Under the pieces are notes generated by a model. That model saw only the letters and a program-made list of their open reading frames with translations, did no database searches and was not told the origin of the DNA. Below are positions 24,738-35,400 of a DNA stretch of 64,000 nt, one piece after another; positions within the stretch are counted from its first letter, which is position 1; each line of letters begins with the position of its first letter. The DNA is from Flammeovirgaceae bacterium BBD 1991-12 (GTDB lineage Bacteria; Bacteroidota; Bacteroidia; Cytophagales; Cyclobacteriaceae): the NCBI GenBank assembly GCA_001657315.1, contig LYSV01000006.1, positions 28,668-92,667 on the forward strand. Reading direction: 5' to 3'. A program made the position numbers and the translations under genes.

Positions 24738-27053
24738 CTATCTTGCCATCCTGTCATGCTCTCCCAGGTCCACCAGCCTGATCTCCACCCTGCGGCTTTC
24801 AGTGGCTCCGGACTTTTCATCTTTGGTTGCACCATACCCACGGGCAATGATCCTCCTGCGTACAATTCCCTTTTGATTGATGTAATCCAGAACGGCACGG
24901 GCTCTTTTATTGGAAAGATCCCTGTTAAATTCTTCATTGCCCTCAGCAGAGGCATATCCTGAGATCTGCACGCCTAACTGCTGGTTTTCCTTAAGTTTGG
25001 AGAGCACGGTGTTCAGCGGATCATGATAAGCCTGCGTCAGGTCACTTTTACCAACTTCAAAGTAAACCTTCACTATACCTTCGAGCAGTGATTTGTCCAC
25101 CACAGCTGCTTTTGATGCCTGCTTCTGCCGGGATGCCTCCTCTGTCACAAACATAGTAGGCAGGGAAAAAATGGTTTTACCATCTATTACCTTTTTCTCA
25201 AATTTACTTTCGTCGCTTTCATCATAATAGTACACCCGTGTGGCCTGCTCCAAGTTGCCATTGTCTGAGAAGCTTACCTCATCAATAGGGTTGTTCCTGT
25301 AAATCAGGTTGGTGAGATATTCTATTCCTTTTCGGTCTTCAGCGGCTATAAGATCATTCATTAGATCATAGACATCTATACTGTCATTTTTGACCAGAGC
25401 AGCCTCATGTATTTGCCGCATGTCTGTCACTGCTTCTTCATGTGTGTCATAAAAGGCATTTTTCACCTCTACAGACTGTCCTACGGTGATATCAAATTGT
25501 TTGATCGTTTTCAGATATATACGCTGATACAACTCATAGAAATAGGTTTGCCCCGGAACGTTGATATTCAGGGTATAAGGAAGGAACCCTTCCGATTCAA
25601 TGATCATGTCATAGTTTTTGGCAGGGGGAAGTATGATGAGGTAATTCCCCGTTTTAGGGTCCGGTTGATATACAAAATCCAGTTTTTTTCCTGACTCATT
25701 GTCGATCATGTAGATGGTAGTGGGCAGGGGCTGGTTGGTTTCGCCATCAAGAATCTGGCCTTTAACCATGGTAAGGGGAATATTGGCCTCTTCCTCCGGC
25801 ATATCCAGCATGTATATATCCTGTCCACCTTTACCTCCCTTTCTATCAGATGAAAAATAGGCTTTTCTGCCATCCGCGGTCAGTGTGAAGTAATTATCAT
25901 TAGCCGTTGTATTGATGGGGTAGCCCATGTTTTCAGGTTGGGTCCATTCTCCATTGAAGAGGCGGGTAACAAATATGTCCCTCCCTCCTATGGTGTTATG
26001 CCCATTGGATGTAAAGAATAATGTCCACTGATCAGGATGAATGAACGGTGCATCTTCGTCGTATTTGGAATTGACCTTAGCGCCCAGATTCACAGGATCC
26101 TCCCATTCACCAGACTCAAGTCGTTTAGCCATATAGATGTCCATACCCCCGTAACCACCGGGTCTGTTGCTGGCAAAATATATGGTTTTGCCATCCGGCG
26201 TGATACTTGCGGTAGTCTCAAGACTTCTGGAATTGATTTTGCTGCCTAATGTAACCGGCTTTGACCAGTCTGTGCCTGATTTACTGATAGAGTAAAGGTT
26301 GCCTGTATTTTCAGCTCCTCCAATAAATATCAACATCTTCTGTCCGTCCGGTGAGAGCCCGGCGGTACCTACATTGTAATTGGACACAATATCTATCTTA
26401 CCAGGCTGAGCCCATACTCCTGAGCTGTTATAGGCAATATTGATCTCTTCAATGAACTTTTCGTTAGACCGGGTCTTACCGGTATTGGGCCTTAGTGCTG
26501 TAAAGGCAAGAACACTTTCATCAGCAGAAACCACAGGATTATATTCAGTATATTCGGTGTTGATCATAGTACCCAGGCTCAATATTTTTACATTTCTGGG
26601 ACTACCCATAAGCGCCAGTGCACTTGTTGCCTCCTGCAGTGCCTTGTCCACCTCCGCCTGTGCTCTGGAGTCATTCTTCAAGGTAGCCTTGTGCTTTCCG
26701 TAAAACTCCAGGGCCTTCTGGATCTGTTCATTTTTATGATAAGCTTTGGCAAGATCATAATATATGGTAGGTGGCAGTTGATCAATACCTGCTTTAATGG
26801 CTTTTTCAAAATAGGGGATGGACTTTACCTGTTCGTCTATTTCATGAGCGCTTTCGTAGCATATGGCTGTCCTGTAAAGAACAACCGGGTCATTTATACC
26901 AGCTGCGAGACCTTCAAGATACAGTGGTAAAGCGGCCCCATAATTTCTTATTTTGAAGTACTTATCCGCGTTGTAGATCTTCTTGTTAACGTCCTGACCC
27001 GACGCAAAAAATGAAACAAAAACCAATAAAATTACAGGGACCTTACGTCCCAT
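24738..27053 (-). CDS. PorE-like TPR / beta-propeller / CRD / OmpA-family protein
   Basis: ATG at 27053 gives 771 residues with signal peptide MGRKVPVILLVFVSFFASGQ; the longer frame adds seven unlikely residues. Order of domains: TPR (about 20-130; ADKYFKIRNYGAALPLYLEG), a PD40/WD40-like propeller (about 160-410; ITPDGKTIYFASNRPGGYGG, ADGRKAYFSSDRKGGKGG), a carboxypeptidase-regulatory-like domain (VKGQILDGETNQPLPTTI) and a C-terminal OmpA-like peptidoglycan-binding domain (VQISGYASAEGNEEFNRDLS, RAVLDYI, SRRVEIRL). This is the architecture of PorE, a peptidoglycan-linked T9SS component, although several paralogues per genome are usual. PorE is a lipoprotein; this protein lacks a lipobox Cys. 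Confidence 0.85.
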   Translation of the reverse strand: MGRKVPVILLVFVSFFASGQDVNKKIYNADKYFKIRNYGAALPLYLEGLAAGINDPVVLYRTAICYESAHEIDEQVKSIPYFEKAIKAGIDQLPPTIYYDLAKAYHKNEQIQKALEFYGKHKATLKNDSRAQAEVDKALQEATSALALMGSPRNVKILSLGTMINTEYTEYNPVVSADESVLAFTALRPNTGKTRSNEKFIEEINIAYNSSGVWAQPGKIDIVSNYNVGTAGLSPDGQKMLIFIGGAENTGNLYSISKSGTDWSKPVTLGSKINSRSLETTASITPDGKTIYFASNRPGGYGGMDIYMAKRLESGEWEDPVNLGAKVNSKYDEDAPFIHPDQWTLFFTSNGHNTIGGRDIFVTRLFNGEWTQPENMGYPINTTANDNYFTLTADGRKAYFSSDRKGGKGGQDIYMLDMPEEEANIPLTMVKGQILDGETNQPLPTTIYMIDNESGKKLDFVYQPDPKTGNYLIILPPAKNYDMIIESEGFLPYTLNINVPGQTYFYELYQRIYLKTIKQFDITVGQSVEVKNAFYDTHEEAVTDMRQIHEAALVKNDSIDVYDLMNDLIAAEDRKGIEYLTNLIYRNNPIDEVSFSDNGNLEQATRVYYYDESDESKFEKKVIDGKTIFSLPTMFVTEEASRQKQASKAAVVDKSLLEGIVKVYFEVGKSDLTQAYHDPLNTVLSKLKENQQLGVQISGYASAEGNEEFNRDLSNKRARAVLDYINQKGIVRRRIIARGYGATKDEKSGATESRRVEIRLVDLGEHDRMAR

Positions 27054-27774
27054 AGTTAAAAAAATAGGTGCCATGTTATTTTCAAATTAACACTTCAAGT
27101 TAAAAAATATTGCAAATCTAAGAAAAATAACAGACAGGATTTTACCCTATCCGCCTAATACCAGGCTGCAAATAAACTGCAAAAATAATATTTTGAGATA
27201 CAAAAACAGGCCCACAGATATGGACAAATGCCTGACAGGCAGTACAAAATTTCGCCTTTTTCTGCCCCTTTCTCTGGCATATCCCGCTCGTCATCCTCTT
27301 TGCAAATCCGGCTTTTTTTGTACATGAATGCGTTTCGGGCTGATTTGGTAATCAATTTCGTAAGTCTGCCGGTTATTTGGTTACCTCTTCATTGTCCTGT
27401 TTTAGACAGTCAATCAGCTGGCTGTTAAAACTATTACACTGCTGTAGTCTGGGAACAAGCATTTTAAAGAATCACTAATATTCATTATTTTGCCGGCTTA
27501 TTATGTAAACGCTGTAGTTCATCAACCCATATTGCCAATTAACCTGAACCCACGACTTAAATCGGCGATGCCCTCATTTTTATACAGTGATCGCAATGAA
27601 AGGTATTCCGAATAATAATTTTAAAGGAAAAGATTGAGTCATTAGCGCGGAACCTGATGCAGTACAACAAGTGAATAACTGTGTACATTGCTGCCATGTC
27701 ATAGACAGGTTTTGACAAGTTGGTGACCTAATTAGAGTTTTTAATATTAACTTGAACTTTGTTTATGGTGTATC
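27054..27774. other. Intergenic region between the PorE-like gene and the STAND operon
   Basis: About 720 AT-rich bases with no convincing gene; a 66-codon minus frame (27155-27355) is Cys/Tyr-rich and featureless. GTATTCCGAATA (27603-27614) shares the palindromic core TATTCSGAATA with 3331-3341. The promoter of the downstream six-gene operon must lie in the right half, but I cannot point to a consensus -7 box. Confidence 0.4.
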
Positions 27775-30700
27775 ATGGGCTTTAAGACTACAGCTTTAAA
27801 AGTACTTGACATCGAGGCCAGTGAGGCGTCCAGGGTATTCCTTCTGCTGGGGATGGGATTCTTCATGGGGATCTTTCTGGCTACCCTTGATGTAGGGGCT
27901 TCCAGTCTTTTCCTGAACAACCTTGAAGAAGCCGAAATCGAAAAGCAACTACCTCTGGCCATCATTACCGCAGGGGTACTTGGGATCATTTTCACAGCGG
28001 TATACAGTTTTCTGCAGGGACGCATTCCGTTTATTTATCTCGCCCCAGGTGCCATCCTTATCATCACCCTGGTACTTTTCGGCATTGAATGGGCCTTCAG
28101 GACCTATGCAGACCTGAGTCAGGTGTATTTTTTCGCCTTTACATTCATAGTTCCGTCAAATTTCATAGTCCTGCTTGTCTTTTGGGGAGCGTTCGGAAGG
28201 ATGTTCAACCTAAGACAATCGAAAAGGATCATTGGCAGTATTGATACAGGGCAACTGGTAGCTTCCATAATTGCACTGTTCTCTATTCCGGTGCTGCTTA
28301 ATTATATAACTACCGAGAATCTGCTCATGGTGAGTCTCATAAGCACCTTCGGTCTGCAGTTTGTTCTGTTCGTTATCATAAACAAGGGACTTTTTGTAAA
28401 GGGGATACAGAGTGGAACAAGCCGGATTAACTATTCAGCTATTTTCAAAAATAAATACATAGCCCTGATGGCCATATTTGTGACAGTATCCATGATCGCT
28501 GTTAACTTCGTGGATTACTCTTTCCTGAATATGACTAAACTTCAGTTTGATGAAAACAGCCTGCCTAATTTTTTAAGCTACTTTGAGGCCACAGTGGTTA
28601 TTTTCAGTTTTCTGTTCCAGACTTTTGTAACCGATAGAATTATAGCCATTTATGGCCTGAAGGTATCGCTTCTGATCAATCCTATTCTTATCGGCCTGTT
28701 TACAGCCATTGCCATTCCTATAGGATTTGCCTTCGGTTATACGCCAGACAGTGGCTCCATGATTTTCTTCTTCATTATTATCTCTATGAGCAAGCTATTC
28801 AATGCTTCCCTTAAGGATGCACTGGATGGCCCTGCATTCAAGCTTTATTTTCTCCCTATCGACGGAGCCATCCGGTTTGACGTTCAAACTAAAATTGAAG
28901 GAGTGGTTACGGCATTTGCCGGATTGCTGGCAGGTGCGCTTTTGATCATTATTGAAAATATCAGGGGGCTGGACCTGATCTATATATCCGTATTCACACT
29001 GCCTTTGCTGGCGCTGTGGTATATAGTAACTCAAAAAATGCATAATAATTACCGTTTTACGCTGCAGGACTCCCTTGTCAAAAACAAAAGTAATCTCAGC
29101 GAAACCTCAGAGCAGGAATTCGGGGTGGACAGGATCCTGAAAAACGAACTGGAGAGTCCTGCTGATGAAAAGGTGATTTACGGACTCAAGCTTATGGAAA
29201 AGCTTGAGCCCTCCCTGTATGAATTATCCATTGTAGAGATGCTGGATAGCCAGTCGGCCCGGGTAAGAGCTTATGCCAAAGATCAGGTACAGAAGCTGGA
29301 CCTGGAGCTGAACCGTGAATCTGAGGTGGGTCAGCTGGCAAGAAAGGCAGCGGAGCATGCCGAAGACAGTGACTATATTTCTATAAGCATGGATAAGCTT
29401 GAAAAGCTGAGCAAATCCATAGCGAGTGATGACCGGTTTCTGGCTGCCAAACTGATCCGCCGTACGTCAGATCAGAAAAGTATATTCATTTTACTGGAGC
29501 TGCTGCGGGATATCGACCCTAAAGTGAAAACAGAGGCCATAGCCACCGCCCGCAAATTGCAGCTTAAGGAAACATGGGGAGTGCTGATCGAACTACTGGA
29601 CTCTCCTACCTACTGCAACGCTGCAGCAGCGGCACTGACAGAATGTGGCGAGAGTGTACTTTTCAGTCTTGAAACCGCTTTCCATAAATCAGGGCAAAGT
29701 GACATGGTCATGATCCGGATAGTTCAGATCATTGGCAGAATAGGCGGCCCTGCTGCTATGGAACTGTTGTGGAAGAAAATTGAATTCCCGGACCGCCGGA
29801 TCGTCAGGCAGATATTGTTATCGCTACGATACTATAACTATCAGGCCAGAGAAAGGGAGATCACGCTGATCACTACCCTGCTGGAAAACGAAATTGGCAA
29901 AGCCATCTGGAATATGGCCGCATTACAGGAACTGTCAAATGTAAAGCACTTTGTATTTCTGAGAAATGCCCTGAAGGAAGAGGTGAATGATAATTTTGAT
30001 ATGATCTATATCCTTCTGTCCATTTTGTACGATCCTCAATCGGTACAACTGGTACGTGAAAATGTGGAAAGCGGAACACCTGATGGCATTGCCTATGCCA
30101 TTGAGCTACTGGACCTGTTTGTGACTCCTGATCTTAAACAGAAGCTCTTTCCACTGGTAGATGATATAGATGTTAATGACAAGCTGAATCAGTTGCAGAT
30201 CCATTTTCCCAGAGAAAAATATACCGAGATACAGGTGCTCAATTATATTCTGAACCGGAACTATAACCAGACCAACCGCTGGACAAAAGCCTGTGCCCTT
30301 CACAGTGTGGCCTTTATGGAAGATTTCAGGATAAGCCGGGGGCTGGTGGCCCAGCTTTTCAATAGTGACGAAATGCTACAGGAAGCCGCAGCGTGGGTGA
30401 TCTATCACAAAGACAGTCAGGCATTTGAAAGCATAGCTGACCGGCTCACTCCGGAAGTAAGACGAAACCTGGAAGAAGCGATAAAAAAGAACAGATTGCA
30501 TGAAGGCCTTAAAGATGGTTTCTTTCTGGGAATAGAAATGGTAATGTTCCTGAAAAAAGTGCCCGAATTCAGAAATATCAAAGGTCTGATACTGGCTAAT
30601 ATGGTTGATAAAATGCATAACATTAACCTTGCTGAAAATCAGGCCATCCGGATAAACCAGGCTGAAGAAGATGAACAGATATTCATTGTGGCTGAAGGAA

Positions 30701-30936
30701 CAGTATCCGCGAAAAACGATGGATCCGAAGTTATGCAACTAAAAAAGGGAGAAGTATTTGGGTATGTCTTCAGGACAGGCGAAAGAATACCCGCCACTCA
30801 TATAGAAGCTTTGAGCACTTCCGTGGTATTTGTTCTTTCAGTATTTGATTTTTACAATATTATGGCGCATCATCATGAGTTGGCGCAGGCTTTTCTTAAG
30901 AACATAGGAAAGAAGCTCATGAAAAACGCCGGATAA
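27775..30936 (+). CDS. Nucleotide-transporter-like membrane protein fused to HEAT repeats and a cNMP-binding-like domain
   Basis: 1053 residues. Residues 20-420 form about 12 hydrophobic helices (VFLLLGMGFFMGIFLATLDVG, LPLAIITAGVLGIIFTAVYSF, FIVLLVFWGAFGRMFNLRQSKR, ISMSKLFNASLKDALDGPAF), reminiscent of the ADP/ATP carrier (Tlc) and MFS groups. About 470-850 is helical and HEAT-like (ELLRDIDPKVKTEAIATARKL). The last 110 residues look like a cyclic-nucleotide-binding beta-roll (RINQAEEDEQIFIVAEGTVS, VMQLKKGEVFGYV). First gene of the cassette; the next gene begins 22 bases later. It may sense a nucleotide signal rather than transport; that is inference. Confidence 0.75.
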   Translation: MGFKTTALKVLDIEASEASRVFLLLGMGFFMGIFLATLDVGASSLFLNNLEEAEIEKQLPLAIITAGVLGIIFTAVYSFLQGRIPFIYLAPGAILIITLVLFGIEWAFRTYADLSQVYFFAFTFIVPSNFIVLLVFWGAFGRMFNLRQSKRIIGSIDTGQLVASIIALFSIPVLLNYITTENLLMVSLISTFGLQFVLFVIINKGLFVKGIQSGTSRINYSAIFKNKYIALMAIFVTVSMIAVNFVDYSFLNMTKLQFDENSLPNFLSYFEATVVIFSFLFQTFVTDRIIAIYGLKVSLLINPILIGLFTAIAIPIGFAFGYTPDSGSMIFFFIIISMSKLFNASLKDALDGPAFKLYFLPIDGAIRFDVQTKIEGVVTAFAGLLAGALLIIIENIRGLDLIYISVFTLPLLALWYIVTQKMHNNYRFTLQDSLVKNKSNLSETSEQEFGVDRILKNELESPADEKVIYGLKLMEKLEPSLYELSIVEMLDSQSARVRAYAKDQVQKLDLELNRESEVGQLARKAAEHAEDSDYISISMDKLEKLSKSIASDDRFLAAKLIRRTSDQKSIFILLELLRDIDPKVKTEAIATARKLQLKETWGVLIELLDSPTYCNAAAAALTECGESVLFSLETAFHKSGQSDMVMIRIVQIIGRIGGPAAMELLWKKIEFPDRRIVRQILLSLRYYNYQAREREITLITTLLENEIGKAIWNMAALQELSNVKHFVFLRNALKEEVNDNFDMIYILLSILYDPQSVQLVRENVESGTPDGIAYAIELLDLFVTPDLKQKLFPLVDDIDVNDKLNQLQIHFPREKYTEIQVLNYILNRNYNQTNRWTKACALHSVAFMEDFRISRGLVAQLFNSDEMLQEAAAWVIYHKDSQAFESIADRLTPEVRRNLEEAIKKNRLHEGLKDGFFLGIEMVMFLKKVPEFRNIKGLILANMVDKMHNINLAENQAIRINQAEEDEQIFIVAEGTVSAKNDGSEVMQLKKGEVFGYVFRTGERIPATHIEALSTSVVFVLSVFDFYNIMAHHHELAQAFLKNIGKKLMKNAG

Positions 30937-30958
30937 ATTATAAAACAGGTCCTTAAAA

Positions 30959-32422
30959 ATGGCTTACGAAATTGACGTTTTAATTGCTTATGCCGATGCG
31001 GATAACCATTCCACAGATTCCAACCGGGGGTGGGTAGAGGATTTCAGAAAATTCCTGGAATTGATGCTGGTACAGGTATTGGGCAGTAAAACCAATATTC
31101 TTCTCAAATCTGAACATGACAGTATCGCAGGGGCCAACCTTGAGAAAGCAGTTGTACTTGTACCTGTGCTCTCCCCTGCATTCATTGAGTCGGGTGAATG
31201 TCTCGATACGCTGGAGGATTTTTTCAAAACCCTGGGGCAGGATGATCCTATCAGGGTTTTTAAAGTGCTGAAAAGGCCTCTCTCATTATCTGAGCAACCC
31301 ACTAAACTCCGGGAACTCCTGGGCTATGAGCTGTTTAACATGAATATTGATACCGGTGAGGTGACCGACTACACAAATTTCTTTACGGCCGAAGCAGAAA
31401 GGGACTTCTGGATGAAAATGGTAGACCTTGCCTATGACGTACATGAGAGCCTGATGGCTGTAAAATACAAAGACAAAAGAAGTGATGTCAAATCGATCTA
31501 CTCAAGAAGATCCATTTACCTGGCTGAAACCGGTCATGATCTGGTGATACAGAAAAACATTATCAAACGGGAGCTTCAGCGGCATGGCTATCGCGTTCTG
31601 CCTGACCATACATTACCGGCTGATGCGAACGCACTCAGTAACATTGTAACAAAAGAAATAGAGGAGTGCAGTTTTTCTATTCATCTGGTGGGCAGTTCCT
31701 ATGGTGAGATCCCGGAAGGTTCCGATCAGTCAGTAGTAGATATTCAGAATCAGATAGCCACTGAAAAAAGTGGCCGGCTACAGAACAAGGCTGAATTTAC
31801 CCGGCTTATATGGATCTCTCCATACCTGGATCATGCCAGTGAAAAACAACTGGCCTTTATTGAAAGCATTAAAAGGGATATGTCTTCTTCGGAAGGAGCA
31901 GAAATTCTTCAGACCCCTTTGGAGGATTTCAAAAACATTGTTCGTGGAGAATTAATTGAAGGAGGCATGGAAAAGCACCTCATCAGCCGGACAGGAACAA
32001 TGGACAATGATACCACTTCAGTATATATTTTGCACGACAAGGTAGATCAGCAGGATGTGAAGAGCATTAAAAGCTATCTCGAAAAAGCCGGTTATAATGT
32101 TTTGACACCCATGTTTGAAGGCGAGCTGCTGGAGCTGCGAAGACACCACATAGAAAATCTGAGAGAGTTTAATGTTGCCATTATCTACCAGAGCAGGGTA
32201 AATGATCAATGGGTACGAATGAAGACGCTGGACCTGCTGAAGGCGCCGGGTTTTGGACGTAAAAAACCCATAGAGGGCAAGGCTATCATCAGTACAAAAC
32301 AAACGAAGTTAAAATCTGACATCTATGAGAATTCCGATATCACACTAATCCAAAGTACCGAAAAGAAGGTTGTCAATGATCAATTGAAATCATTTCTGGA
32401 AGACCTTAACGTAACATCCTGA
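30959..32422 (+). CDS. Protein with three tandem TIR/DUF4062-like domains
   Basis: 487 residues, cytoplasmic. Domain 1 (about 1-165) opens EIDVLIAYADADNH and has VVLVPVLSPAFIESGECLDTLE, a TIR-like strand/helix pattern. Domain 2 (about 180-330) has SIYLAETGHDLVIQKNIIKREL, LPDHTLPADANAL, ECSFSIHLVGSSYG, as in DUF4062, another TIR-like fold used next to STAND NTPases. Domain 3 (about 350-487) has SVYILHDKVDQQDVKSIKSYL, NVAIIYQSRVNDQWVRMK. Whether any copy keeps the NADase Glu is unclear; Glu68/Glu74-type residues in domain 1 are candidates. The stop overlaps the STAND gene start (TGATG), so the two are co-translated and probably form a complex. Confidence 0.75.
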   Translation: MAYEIDVLIAYADADNHSTDSNRGWVEDFRKFLELMLVQVLGSKTNILLKSEHDSIAGANLEKAVVLVPVLSPAFIESGECLDTLEDFFKTLGQDDPIRVFKVLKRPLSLSEQPTKLRELLGYELFNMNIDTGEVTDYTNFFTAEAERDFWMKMVDLAYDVHESLMAVKYKDKRSDVKSIYSRRSIYLAETGHDLVIQKNIIKRELQRHGYRVLPDHTLPADANALSNIVTKEIEECSFSIHLVGSSYGEIPEGSDQSVVDIQNQIATEKSGRLQNKAEFTRLIWISPYLDHASEKQLAFIESIKRDMSSSEGAEILQTPLEDFKNIVRGELIEGGMEKHLISRTGTMDNDTTSVYILHDKVDQQDVKSIKSYLEKAGYNVLTPMFEGELLELRRHHIENLREFNVAIIYQSRVNDQWVRMKTLDLLKAPGFGRKKPIEGKAIISTKQTKLKSDIYENSDITLIQSTEKKVVNDQLKSFLEDLNVTS

Positions 32423-35400
32423 TGAGCGTCGTGACAACCCATAGTGATATCAGTGTTGCCAGCAACCCGTTTCCGGGACTCAGGCCCTTCAAGATCAACG
32501 AAAGTCATCTCTTCTTTGGTCGTGAAGGTCAGAGCGATGAGGTATTGATTAAGCTCTCCAAAAGCCGCTTTGTGGGTGTGATCGGTCCCTCAGGCAGTGG
32601 TAAATCGTCCTTTGTATATTGTGGCGTACTCCCCATTTTGTATGGCGGTTTTCTGACCGACACCAGTCCCAACTGGGAAGTAGTGGTCACCAGGCCCGGC
32701 GCAGGTCCGATCGACAACATGGCCCAGTCGCTACTTGAAAAGGACGTTTCCTATCTGGCTTCGGATGCTGATGAACAAAAAATAAAAAGAACGATCATCA
32801 CCACTCTGCTGAGGAGCAGCTCGCTGGGGCTCGTAGAAGCAGTCATGCAGTCCCGGCGGTCGGAAGATAAGAACTACCTGATCCTGGTGGACCAGTTTGA
32901 GGAACTTTTCCGCTTCAAAAACAGCACCAATGCCGGCAGTGTCAATGAAACGCTGGCATTTGTAAATCTGCTCATGGAAGCAGTGAACTATGCAGACGTT
33001 CCCATCTATGTTGGCATCACCATGCGCTCCGATTTTATTGGTGATTGTGCCCAGTTTCCCGAGCTGACCAAAAAGCTCAATGACAGTCACTACCTCATCC
33101 CTCAAATGACCCGCGAGCAAAAACGTCGCGCTATTGAAGGGCCCGTAGCTGTAGGGGGAGGACGGATCACACAAAGGCTGACCCAGCAATTACTTAATGA
33201 CCTGGGAGACAATCCCGATCAGTTGCCTATTCTGCAACACGCCCTAATGCGTACGTGGAGCTACTGGACACGGCAACAGGACCTTGGGGGTGAGGAACTG
33301 GATATAAAACACTACGAGGCCATCGGCACTATGTCCGAGGCACTCTCTTTACATGCCAATGAAGCCTTCGAGGAGCTCGATGACGATCAGAAAAAGATCT
33401 GTGAGTCCCTGTTCAAGGCCATCACCGAAAAAAGAGGTGAAAACTTTGGTATCAGGCGGCCTACCCAATTGGGAGAGGTAGCGGCGATAGCGAGTGTGTC
33501 CGAGGATGAGGTCATAGGAGTGATCGATCTTTTCCGTGAACCCAGCCGGTCTCTGCTCACCCCGGCACATAATGTCAACCTGGATTCGAATTCCATGATC
33601 GATATCTCGCATGAGAGCCTGATGAGGATCTGGGTAAGGTTGAAAAACTGGGTGGACGACGAAGCAGACGCTGTTCAGATGTACATGCGCCTGTCAGAAG
33701 CCGCAGCAATGTACCAGGTGGGCAAGGCAGGACTTTGGCGCCCGCCGGACCTGCAGCTCGCCCTGAACTGGGAAGCCAAGCACAAGCCTACGCTGATCTG
33801 GGGGCAGCGCTATCATCCGGCCTTTGAGCGGACCATGGTCTTTCTGGAATACTCCAGAAAAGAGTTTGAGACCGAGCAGCGGATCAAGGAGCTACAGGCC
33901 AAAAGACGCCTGCGCATAGCCCGTATTACGGCCCTGGTCATGGGGTCGTTGTGTATTGTAGCGCTCGGCTTCCTGGTCTTTGCCTTTATCCAGAAAACGG
34001 AAGCGGACCGTCAGGCCAACATAGCCGAAGAACGAAGGGTGGAAGCAGAGGCCCAAAGGGACAGAGCCACGGAGAATGAAAACCTGGCCAAGAAAAACGA
34101 GCGACAGGCGCTGGCGAACTTTGAACGTGCCACCGTTGCCGAACAGCTTGCAGAAGAAAAAAGGCAGGAGGCGGAGGATGCTCTGGACATTGCGAATGAA
34201 CAGAGAGCACGTGCCGAAAGAGGTGAAGACCTGGCTAAGCAGCAAACGGACATCGCCGTTAAGGAAAAGGAAAGAGCTGATGAAAATGCCCGTGAAGCCC
34301 GTGAAAACGAAAAACGGGCTGTGGCTGAAAAGGAAAGGGCAGATAAGCTTCGCTTTCAGGCTATTGCCAAGGCCATGGCCGTAAAATCCACCCAATTCAG
34401 AAAAGCACAGGGAGAGGAGCAGGTAGTGCTGAAAGGTTTGCTGGCACAACAGGCTTACAATTACAACACCCGGTATGAAGGCAATAAATATGACAATGAT
34501 GTGTATTACGGACTCTATGAAGCCTTACGCGATCTGGAAGACCCCATGGCCAAAAGCCTGGGCGGCCACGAGAAATCAATCCGGGCTCTGGCATCCAGCC
34601 CGTCTGGGAATCATGTATACTCAGCGGGTACATTGGGAAAAATACTCAGATGGTCCGTAAAGGGTGCCGAGCGCGTGGCAGATACCCTGGCTCCGGCCCG
34701 TGGTGAAACCTATCTGTTCCGGTCGCTGGCCATCAGCACAGATGATAACATACTGGTAGCAGGAGGTAATCTGCCCGTAGATAAGGAGGGTAAATCCTTC
34801 GTAGAGATATATGAACTGGGAGGTGAGGTAAGCAGCCGTCAGCTCAATGGATTTGATAAACAGGTATGGAAGCTGGTTTTCCAGCCAGGCTTATCCGTAT
34901 TTTACGCTTTGGACAACGATGGATTAAGTGTTAAAAGAGCTGATCTCAACACAGTGACCGAGGTTATCAGCAGTGAAACTCGTCTCAATGATATTGCTAT
35001 TAGCGCAGACGGCAAGTGGCTTGTGGGTGTATCACGTAACGGAGAGGTACTTCTTTTCGATACAGATAACGGTTACAATCCCAATGTGATCCATAAGCAT
35101 AACAAAAGTCTCCAGGCTGTAGGGCTAAGCGCTGACAATTTCATTGCCATCGGCGACATCGACGGTCTGATAAAGGTGTTCAGGTTATTTGATAACGATA
35201 ACGTTAATGAGCTCATCGGTCATACCTCCGAAATAGATGAGATAGAATTCAGCACTGACGGCAGGTTTATAGCCACAGCCTCCAAGGACAAGACCGTCAA
35301 GCTATGGAACCGAAGCGATGTGAATACCCAACCCATCAACCTGAAAGATCATCCTACATGGGTATGGACCATAGCCTTCAGCCCGGATAACAATCAGATA

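Noticed and set aside
27155..27355. 66-codon minus-strand frame before the STAND cassette
   Set aside because: Cys/Tyr-rich, no start signal and no known family.
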